Below, piece after piece: positions 1 through 5,545 of a DNA stretch of 21,272 nt. This stretch comes from a virus. A program made the translations under genes and the position numbers. Location of the stretch: positions 1-21,272 of IMG/VR virus record IMGVR_UViG_3300009183_003081; one strand, 5' to 3'. Below the pieces are notes generated by a model. It did not search any database. It worked only from the letters and a program-made list of their open reading frames with translations, and was not told the origin of the DNA. Numbering within the stretch: position 1 is the first letter of the stretch; each line of letters starts with the position of its first letter.

Positions 1-420
1 GAAGCAAAAGGGTTACTGCCAAGTCATGGGCATATGAAAATAATAACCCCTTGGATCTTTAAAACAAAGCAAGAAGTAAATTGGGTTTGGTCACAACCCA
101 CATACAGTTTTAAAGAAGACGTTGCCGATATAAAAGTGTTACCCGCAGTTGTTAACTACTACAATCAAACCACAACTAGCATTAACATAATGGTGCCGTT
201 GAATGAGGATAAAAAATATACGCTGCATCATGGGCAAGCATTAGTGCATTTAACACCAATGTTTGATAACAAAGTAAACGTAGTTAGGCATTTAGTTAGT
301 CAACAAGAGTACGAGCGTATGAAAGCCAATCAACACACGCCAACCTTTTTAAAGAAGTACATGCAAATAAACGTAGCAAAGAAGAAGTTTTTAGATTGTC
401 CATACCATAAGGAGCAGTAA
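1..420 (+). CDS. Conserved phage protein, C-terminal part (5' end cut by window)
   Basis: The frame is open from the first base, so the Met at 34 is probably internal and the gene begins before the window. The visible part is about 139 residues. It contains a TPWIFKT segment followed by a hydrophobic stretch, a run of beta-like sequence, an HHGQALVHLTP segment near residues 66-76 counted from that Met, and a basic C-terminus. This layout resembles a group of phage proteins of unknown function (the DUF6065-like group, with a PW-I-x-T motif and later 'GxPxxxxxP'), but that is recall from partial sequence and uncertain. The stop codon abuts the next start at 421, and the AAGGAG ribosome site for that next gene lies inside this reading frame, so the two are co-translated. 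No catalytic motif is visible and I assign no function. Confidence 0.75.
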   Translation, partial: EAKGLLPSHGHMKIITPWIFKTKQEVNWVWSQPTYSFKEDVADIKVLPAVVNYYNQTTTSINIMVPLNEDKKYTLHHGQALVHLTPMFDNKVNVVRHLVSQQEYERMKANQHTPTFLKKYMQINVAKKKFLDCPYHKEQ

Positions 421-1194
421 ATGTTAGAAAACGTATCAGCAATAGAAGCGCCAAAGCCCACTAAATTATTTGTAGCTACACCGATGTATGGTGGGCTATG
501 CACAGGCGGGTACACCATGGGTATTCTTAATTGTGTGCAAACATTCTCGCCACGGGGTATTCAGATGTATTACTCGTACATGATGAATGAGTCTTTGATT
601 ACTCGTGCCCGTAACGGCATGGCTTATGACTTTATGCAGTCAGACGCAACACATCTGATGTTTATTGATGCCGATATTAGTTTTGACCCAAATGATATTG
701 TGCGCATGATTGATGCTGACAAAGACATCATCTGTGGTCTATACCCCAAGAAAGAAATTAACTGGAAGCTGGTGCATGATGCGGTGCAAAAAGGTGTTCC
801 ATTTACCGACTTGGGTAATTACACAGGATCGTTTGTAGTAAACCTAGTAGGTGGCGCAATGGAGAGCACAGGCAATATCAACGAACCCATGGAGATTGAC
901 AACGGCGGTACAGGCTTCATGCTTATTAAGCGCAATGTGTTTGAGACATTAAAACCCACAGTGCCAACCTATACCAACGACATGATCTTGATTGTGGATA
1001 AGAACCCACAGAAGAAAATCATTAGTGAGTTCTTTGATACCAGCATTGACGAAGACACAAATCGATTGCTATCTGAGGACTACCACTTCTGCAAGATTGC
1101 TCGTAAGGCTGGCTTCAAAGTATATGCGGCACCTTGGGCAAACCTAACGCATAGCGGTACGTATAACTTTAGCGGTCAACTACCAAGGGGTTAA
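421..1194 (+). CDS. GT-A fold glycosyltransferase
   Basis: This 257-residue protein looks like a phage GT-A glycosyltransferase that moves a sugar from a nucleotide-sugar onto an unknown acceptor. Residues 15-24 (KLFVATPMYG) fit the first beta strand of the fold. A Thr-Arg-Ala-Arg-Asn run at 61-65 precedes a DxD-type metal site, IDADISF at 82-88. Residues 161-170 (NGGTGFMLIK) match the Gly-rich acceptor-side segment. LSEDYHFC at 217-224 supplies the usual acidic 'ED' catalytic motif, and a late His at 244 fits the third metal ligand. No signal peptide or membrane segment is seen. A good AAGGAG ribosome site lies just upstream of the chosen ATG. The gene is followed after one base by an FkbM-type methyltransferase, which suggests a joint role in decorating a glycan, virion or host envelope component. 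The acceptor is not deducible. Confidence 0.85.
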   Translation: MLENVSAIEAPKPTKLFVATPMYGGLCTGGYTMGILNCVQTFSPRGIQMYYSYMMNESLITRARNGMAYDFMQSDATHLMFIDADISFDPNDIVRMIDADKDIICGLYPKKEINWKLVHDAVQKGVPFTDLGNYTGSFVVNLVGGAMESTGNINEPMEIDNGGTGFMLIKRNVFETLKPTVPTYTNDMILIVDKNPQKKIISEFFDTSIDEDTNRLLSEDYHFCKIARKAGFKVYAAPWANLTHSGTYNFSGQLPRG

Positions 1195-1195
1195 G

Positions 1196-1918
1196 ATGTT
1201 ACCTAATTGCGAACTAGTAAAAACAGATGGCACACAGTTCCTTGTGTTCAAAGGGCAGGACTTAATTTCAAATCATTTGAAGCAAGAACTATACGAGAAC
1301 GACATTCATCAATTAAGCCTTAAGCTTTTAATGGAGGCACCCGAAGGTGAGGTGCTAGACATTGGGGCTAACTTGGGTACGTTCTGTGTACCCTTGGCTA
1401 AGAAAGTGCCGAAGCATCTTTACCATGCCTTTGAACCACAACGGATAGTCTATTACCAACTATGCGCTAATACGTTTATTAACGGGCTAGATAATATTCA
1501 TTGTCATAACTTTGGATTATCGGATAAAGAAGAACGGCTAGTACTTGTAATGCCTGACTATACAGCCGAAGGCAATATTGGTGCGTTTAGTATGGACAAA
1601 GAAGTTCGTGATAATGATTACGAATGTAAAACTGAGGGTGTCAAAGAACCATTAGTAGTATTTACCTTGGACTCAGGTGCACACAAAAACGTACGCTTAA
1701 TTAAAATTGACGTAGAAGGTCACGAACTAGAAGTAATTAAGGGTGGTATCAAAACCATCAAGGCAAACAACTACCCACCGATCATCTTTGAAGCATGGAC
1801 ATGGAAGCCATGGTTTGAACCTAAACGTAAAGCATTGCTTGAATACCTAGAAGGTCACGGCTACAAAATACAACAGCTAGGACAGAACAACTTAGCCACA
1901 CATGGGAGTGCTAAATGA
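1196..1918 (+). CDS. FkbM family SAM-dependent methyltransferase
   Basis: A 240-residue class I (Rossmann) methyltransferase of the FkbM type, a family that O-methylates sugars and other small hydroxyl groups. The SAM-binding motif I is VLDIGANLGTF at 53-63. An acidic residue follows in HAFEPQ at 78-82, fitting the ribose-binding position. The FkbM signature IKIDVEGHELEVIKGG covers 169-184. The C-terminus (IIFEAWTWKPW, from about 196) matches the end of the fold. An AAGGGG ribosome site precedes the ATG by five bases. The gene starts one base after the glycosyltransferase stop and its own stop shares ATGA with the next start, so it belongs to the same transcript. The pairing suggests methylation of a sugar added by the neighbour, which is inference. 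Confidence 0.88.
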   Translation: MLPNCELVKTDGTQFLVFKGQDLISNHLKQELYENDIHQLSLKLLMEAPEGEVLDIGANLGTFCVPLAKKVPKHLYHAFEPQRIVYYQLCANTFINGLDNIHCHNFGLSDKEERLVLVMPDYTAEGNIGAFSMDKEVRDNDYECKTEGVKEPLVVFTLDSGAHKNVRLIKIDVEGHELEVIKGGIKTIKANNYPPIIFEAWTWKPWFEPKRKALLEYLEGHGYKIQQLGQNNLATHGSAK

Positions 1919-2160
1919 TTGAGCCAATCCCTTTTGCTGGCTGGGTAGATATAGATGATGATATTCAAAAAACCCTGCAATTATTGACTGGAATTGATTC
2001 AGAAAACATGCCAAAATACATAGTATTAGGTGATGGATCCGTTTATTTCTATCGTAAAGAGGAGCAAAAATATGCCTTATGTGAACAAACCCCGCCCTTA
2101 CAAGAAGGAATACAAGCAACAGTTAGCTCGGGGGGAACAAGAAACGAGGAACGCTCGTGA
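1915..2160 (+). CDS. Small acidic hypothetical protein overlapping the HNH gene
   Basis: An 81-residue frame starts inside the methyltransferase stop (ATGA overlap) with a GGGAG ribosome site. Its first 50 or so residues look like a genuine small phage protein: an FAGWVDIDDD segment near 7-16, a helix QKTLQLLTGID, then YIVLGDGSVYFY around 35-46. I do not recognise a named family. The last 29 codons (2072-2160) are read in a second frame by the HNH nuclease gene, and that tail looks unconstrained. Either this is a real long overlap, or the original stop was lost by a frameshift and the tail is accidental. No motif for activity is visible. Confidence 0.6.
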   Translation: MIEPIPFAGWVDIDDDIQKTLQLLTGIDSENMPKYIVLGDGSVYFYRKEEQKYALCEQTPPLQEGIQATVSSGGTRNEERS

Positions 2161-2398
2161 CCGTGCTAGATATGCAGTCGACAAAGCTGGTGTTGATAAG
2201 AACGGCAATGGTAAAGCTGATGCTCGTGAAGGTAAAGATCTTGAGCATATTGTGCCTTTATCTAAGGGTGGTACAAACAGCCGTAAAAACATACGCATAG
2301 AAACGCCAAGCCAAAATAGATCATTTAGCCGAAACTCAGACCATACCGTAAAAGTAAACAAAGCCAAACCTAAACGTAAAAATGGAAATACTAAATAA
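2072..2398 (+). CDS. Small HNH endonuclease with EF-hand-like loop
   Basis: A 108-residue HNH (His-Me finger) nuclease. The basic N-terminus has a PYKKEYKQQLARG segment. The catalytic part has DLEHIVPLSKGG at 56-67 (metal-binding D56, general-base candidate H59), Asn in NSRKNIRI at 69-76, and SQNRSFSRN at 80-88, the standard end of small phage HNH domains. Between the basic helix and the HNH core sits DKNGNGKADARE at 42-53, which matches the 12-residue EF-hand calcium loop at positions 1, 3, 5, 6 and 12. The frame could start at 2030, but the ATG at 2072 has a strong AGAGGAG ribosome site and gives the family-like start, so I chose it. It overlaps the preceding small gene by 89 bases and the helicase by 17. 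Likely role: phage DNA nicking, processing or homing-type cleavage; the exact target is unknown. Confidence 0.82.
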   Translation: MPYVNKPRPYKKEYKQQLARGEQETRNARDRARYAVDKAGVDKNGNGKADAREGKDLEHIVPLSKGGTNSRKNIRIETPSQNRSFSRNSDHTVKVNKAKPKRKNGNTK

Positions 2399-3938
2399 CA
2401 AAGCTATAGTAATTACAACAAGAAGACCTAATCTTGTAACTGAGTGCATAAGAAAAAGCCAAATTGTTGAAACTAATGGGGACTTACATAAAGTTGCCGT
2501 GCATTGGGGTTTGGATGAAGCACAGGCTTTAAACAAACTTAAGATTAAAAAAGTACCGTCCCCAATCTTACGTGATTACAAATGGCCTGGTTTGCACAAA
2601 CCAATGGAACATCAAAAAGATACCGCTAATTTTCTTACCCTAAATCAAAGAGCATTTTGTTTTAATGAGCAAGGCACAGGTAAGACTGCAGCAGCTATAT
2701 GGGCTGCGGACTATTTGATGGAGCAAAAGCGTGTGTATCGTGTGCTTATCGTATGTCCCTTATCTATTATGCAATCAGCATGGCAAGCCGATTTGTTTAA
2801 GTTTGCAATGCACCGCAAAGTCGGTGTTGCTTACGGCGATAGGCATAAACGCAAAGCAGTAGTTGAAAGTGACGCTGAGTTTGTAATTATTAATTACGAT
2901 GGCGTAGAAATTGTAGCCGACGATATTGCAAAACAAAACTTTGATTTGGTAATTATTGACGAAGCTAATGCGTACAAAACAGTAACAACTAATCGTTGGA
3001 AAACCATGAACCGTATTATTACACCACGGACATGGATATGGATGATGACTGGTACGCCAGCAGCACAAAGTCCAACGGATGCTTTTGGGTTAGGTAAATT
3101 AATCGTGCCACAAAATGTACCTAGATTCTTTGGTGCGTTTAGAGATCAGACCATGATTAACATTAGCAAGTTTAAATGGCTACCAAAACCTGATTCAGAT
3201 CAAACCGTATTTAATGCCCTTCAACCCGCAATCAGATTTAGAAAAGAAGATTGCTTAGACCTACCGGAGATTACTTATGTTTCTAGGGACGCCCCCCTTA
3301 CTGCGCAACAGGCGAAATACTACAAAACGCTCAGAGACGAATACCTTATGGCAGCGGATGGGGAAGAAGTTAGCGCAGTTAATGCTGCGGTTAAGATTAA
3401 TAAACTCTTACAAATATCAGGTGGAGCTGTCTATTCTGATACCAGTGCTGTCGTTGAGTTTGATGTTAGTAATCGCCTACGTGTTGTTGAAGAGGTAATT
3501 GAAGAGGCTAGCCACAAAGTGCTTGTCTTTGTGCCATTTACGCACACAATAGATTTACTAAAAGAACACTTAAAAAAGGCTGGCATTACATGCGAAGTCA
3601 TTAACGGCAAAGTCCCAGTAAATAAACGCACTGAAATATTTAAAGCTTTTCAAGAGCAACCAAACCCACGAGTGTTAATAATCCAACCACAAGCCGCAGC
3701 TCATGGGATAACTCTTACCGCTGCTAATGTAATAATATGGTACGCTCCAGTGACATCAATAGAGACTTACTTGCAGGCTAATGCACGCATACACCGTCAA
3801 GGACAAAAGAACCCAATGACTGTAGTGCATATTAAGGGTAGTCCCGTAGAGACTAGGTTGTACCAAATGTTGCAAAATAAACTAGAAGTTCACGAAAAAA
3901 TAATTGACTTGTACAAACAAGAGCTTAATAATAGTTGA
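2382..3938 (+). CDS. SNF2/DEAD-type (superfamily 2) helicase
   Basis: A 518-residue superfamily 2 ATPase with the SNF2 layout, an ATP-driven DNA translocase or helicase acting in phage replication or repair. After an N-terminal region of about 70 residues, a Q-like motif (PMEHQKD, 74-80) precedes Walker A NEQGTGKT at 95-102. Motif Ia is VLIVCPLSI near 121-129. Walker B is the DEAN box (IIDEAN, 191-196). Motif III is MTGTP at 222-226. The second RecA lobe carries VLVFVPFTHTIDLL, then VLIIQPQAAAHGITLTAA, and motif VI ANARIHRQGQ at 466-475 with the SNF2-type arginine finger. All core motifs are intact. The start overlaps the HNH gene by 17 bases and has no clear ribosome site of its own, so coupling is likely. 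The stop codon TGA lies within the -35 box of the next promoter. Confidence 0.92.
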   Translation: MEILNNKAIVITTRRPNLVTECIRKSQIVETNGDLHKVAVHWGLDEAQALNKLKIKKVPSPILRDYKWPGLHKPMEHQKDTANFLTLNQRAFCFNEQGTGKTAAAIWAADYLMEQKRVYRVLIVCPLSIMQSAWQADLFKFAMHRKVGVAYGDRHKRKAVVESDAEFVIINYDGVEIVADDIAKQNFDLVIIDEANAYKTVTTNRWKTMNRIITPRTWIWMMTGTPAAQSPTDAFGLGKLIVPQNVPRFFGAFRDQTMINISKFKWLPKPDSDQTVFNALQPAIRFRKEDCLDLPEITYVSRDAPLTAQQAKYYKTLRDEYLMAADGEEVSAVNAAVKINKLLQISGGAVYSDTSAVVEFDVSNRLRVVEEVIEEASHKVLVFVPFTHTIDLLKEHLKKAGITCEVINGKVPVNKRTEIFKAFQEQPNPRVLIIQPQAAAHGITLTAANVIIWYAPVTSIETYLQANARIHRQGQKNPMTVVHIKGSPVETRLYQMLQNKLEVHEKIIDLYKQELNNS

Positions 3939-3947
3939 CAAAGTCAA
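3935..3947. promoter_or_regulatory. Palindrome over the -35 box, candidate operator
   Basis: TTGACAAAGTCAA is an inverted repeat with 5-base arms (TTGAC / GTCAA) around AAA. It completely covers the -35 hexamer of the promoter. Its size and place suit binding of a dimeric helix-turn-helix protein, and one is encoded in the same operon at 5312-5545. No second copy of the full palindrome was noticed by eye in the window, so it could also be chance. Confidence 0.35.
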
Positions 3948-3961
3948 ATTATAGTTATAAT
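3935..3961 (+). promoter_or_regulatory. Sigma70-like promoter for the replication operon
   Basis: A perfect TTGACA at 3935-3940 and a perfect TATAAT at 3956-3961 are separated by 15 bases. An alternative -10, TAATAT at 3958-3963, would give the preferred 17-base spacing. The box overlaps the TGA stop of the helicase gene, in an otherwise AT-rich 70-base gap before the next start at 4009. A weak hairpin (CTGG 3971-3974 with CCAG 3981-3984) lies in the leader. It would drive the coiled-coil, ssDNA-binding, HTH and primase genes. Host RNA polymerase use is inferred from the consensus match. Confidence 0.7.
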
Positions 3962-3997
3962 ATGATTTAACTGGCACAGACCAGCGTTTTTAACCTA

Positions 3998-4003
3998 AAG
4001 GAA
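3998..4003 (+). promoter_or_regulatory. Ribosome binding site of the first replication-operon gene
   Basis: AAAGGA lies five bases before the ATG at 4009 and is the only purine-rich site in the leader. It supports that start as the first gene of the transcript from the promoter at 3935. Confidence 0.6.
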
Positions 4004-4008
4004 TTTAT

Positions 4009-4419
4009 ATGGAACAAGAAGTCCAAGGCACACCGTCCGCTGAAAAACTTGTAGAAGTTTATCTAAAGATACGTGATGCTTCAGAAGATAACTACAGAAG
4101 TTATATGGCTAAGAAAGCCGACCTTGAAGAGCAGATGGATCTTATACAAACAGAATTGCTCGACATACTCAAAAATATTGATGCTACTAGTTTAAAAACC
4201 ATACACGGTTCGGCTAGACGTAGTGTCAAACACCGTTATACAACCAATGATTGGGAGCGCTTCCATAAGTTTATTTTGGAACACAATGCTCCTGAGTTAC
4301 TGGAAAGAAGAATTCAACAAACCAATATGAAGCAGTTTTTGGATGAGAATCCGGACTTGCATCCCGCCGGTTTAAACGTGGATAGCACATACGCAATTAT
4401 TGTAACTAGGAGAAAATAA
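4009..4419 (+). CDS. Coiled-coil phage protein of unknown function, upstream of the SSB candidate
   Basis: A 136-residue protein. Residues 12-58 are strongly helical with heptad-like spacing (KADLEEQMDLIQTELLDIL around 36-54) and should form a coiled coil. The second half has a conserved-looking pattern seen in many phage hypothetical proteins: SLKTIHGSARRSV (61-73), DWERFHKFILEHNAPELLERR (from 81), MKQFLDENPDLHPAGLNVD (from 107), and a beta-like end YAIIVTRRK. I recall such proteins next to phage single-strand-binding genes, but the function is unknown. It is the first gene after the promoter and is coupled to the next gene through TAATG at 4417-4421. It may act as a replication accessory factor, which is inferred only from position. 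Confidence 0.8.
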   Translation: MEQEVQGTPSAEKLVEVYLKIRDASEDNYRSYMAKKADLEEQMDLIQTELLDILKNIDATSLKTIHGSARRSVKHRYTTNDWERFHKFILEHNAPELLERRIQQTNMKQFLDENPDLHPAGLNVDSTYAIIVTRRK

Positions 4420-5315
4420 TGAGCAACGTCGCTTTGTTTAACCAGCAATTACCTGACTACCTTAAAGAGGTAGAACTTGATGATGTAACCCGTGCCTTAA
4501 CGGGTGGTGGTACAGGTGTAAAACGTATTGCCCTTGGCAATAATAAATTTATTTTAAAAGTAAATGGCTCTGAGATTTCTAAGAGCAGCAATGACAAAAT
4601 GGAAGTTGTTATTGTTAACGCTTCCCCCAACGTATCCCGCACATTTTATGCTAAAGCATGGGACCCTAAAGAAACCGCTCCACCTGATTGCTGGTCTAAT
4701 GATGGTGATCGTCCTGACGCTTCTATTAAGGAGCCACAAAGTCAGATGTGCATGAACTGCCCTCAAGACATAGCTGGTTCAGGTCCTGGTGCTACTAAAG
4801 CATGCCGTAAGAATCGCAGAGTTGCTGTGTCTCTTGCCTCAGATTTAAATGGTGATGTATATCAAATGACACTGCAATCCAAGTCAATTTTTTATGATTC
4901 CAAAAAACCAGGCGATTTAGATCATATGCCATTCGATCAGTACGTACGTTATGTTGGCTCACAAGGCTACAACTTAAACATGCTTGTTACTGAGATGCGC
5001 TTTGATGAAGACTCAACAGTTGGCAAATTGTTCTTCCGTCCAGTGCGATTCTTAGAGCGCCATGAATGGGAAGTAGCTAAGAAGCAAGGCGAAACCAAGA
5101 CTGCTAAAGCTGCTATCACAATGACTGTAGCCCAAGCCGATGGTGTTAAAAAGCTAGAAGCTCCTGTGGCAAAAGCTGAGACTGGAACTGTGGAAGTTGA
5201 GGCAACTCCAATCCCTGAGCCAACTAAGCGTGCTGATAAGAAAGCTGCTGAGCCTGCCCCTAAACGTGACCTTAAAGCCGTAATGGGCGATTGGTCTAAT
5301 GACGACGTAGCATGA
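4419..5315 (+). CDS. Putative single-stranded DNA-binding protein with Cys cluster
   Basis: A 298-residue protein with a strong AGGAG ribosome site. The body opens with GVKRIALGNNKFILKVNG at 33-50, followed by MEVVIVNASPNVSR (61-74), a beta-rich region typical of a phage protein group that I associate with ssDNA binding. Four Cys residues at 91, 111, 114 and 129 (CWSNDGDRP, CMNC, KACRKNRR) could hold a zinc ion next to a basic run, as in gp32-type proteins. Residues 140-220 continue as beta strands. After about 225 the sequence becomes a low-complexity Ala/Lys/Glu/Pro linker, ending in the acidic DWSNDD tail of the kind SSB proteins use to dock partners. It lies between the coiled-coil gene and the HTH gene, sharing ATGA with the latter. 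The SSB role is inferred from architecture and context, not from a decisive motif. Confidence 0.7.
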   Translation: MSNVALFNQQLPDYLKEVELDDVTRALTGGGTGVKRIALGNNKFILKVNGSEISKSSNDKMEVVIVNASPNVSRTFYAKAWDPKETAPPDCWSNDGDRPDASIKEPQSQMCMNCPQDIAGSGPGATKACRKNRRVAVSLASDLNGDVYQMTLQSKSIFYDSKKPGDLDHMPFDQYVRYVGSQGYNLNMLVTEMRFDEDSTVGKLFFRPVRFLERHEWEVAKKQGETKTAKAAITMTVAQADGVKKLEAPVAKAETGTVEVEATPIPEPTKRADKKAAEPAPKRDLKAVMGDWSNDDVA

Positions 5316-5545
5316 GTCTTCGAGGGTATAGCTTTCGTCTTGTAAAAGCCAACCAAGCTGCTGATCCTAAAAACATCGGGGTCCAGCTTGGGCGGTATTG
5401 TATTACCAACGATATCCCAGTAGCAACCATTGCTAAAAAGTTAGGCGTAACCCGCATGACTATATACAACTGGTTTACTGGGGTTGGTTATCCAACTAAA
5501 GACAAAGTTAGGAAAATAGAAAAATTACTTACTAAATATAACTAA
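5312..5545 (+). CDS. Helix-turn-helix DNA-binding protein
   Basis: A 77-residue protein, essentially one HTH domain. The DNA-binding unit runs from about 36 to 58: VATIAKKLG as the first helix, a VT turn, then TRMTIYNWFTG as the recognition helix, followed by YPTKDKVRKIEKLL. This is the Cro/XRE-type arrangement. Small proteins of this look often sit beside phage primase-helicase genes. It overlaps the SSB candidate by ATGA and the primase start by one base (TAATG), so it is made with the replication proteins. It could autoregulate the operon through the palindrome at 3935-3947 or act as a transcription switch. Both are inference. No inducer or cleavage domain is present. Confidence 0.85.
   Translation: MSLRGYSFRLVKANQAADPKNIGVQLGRYCITNDIPVATIAKKLGVTRMTIYNWFTGVGYPTKDKVRKIEKLLTKYN

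Noticed and set aside
2030-2071. Longer start for the HNH gene at 2030
   Set aside because: The 14 extra residues have no family-like pattern, while the ATG at 2072 has a strong AGAGGAG site and a typical start.
4967-5356. Minus-strand 129-codon frame over the SSB candidate
   Set aside because: Opposite a low-complexity Ala/Lys/Glu linker, which tends to leave long antisense frames; no independent support.
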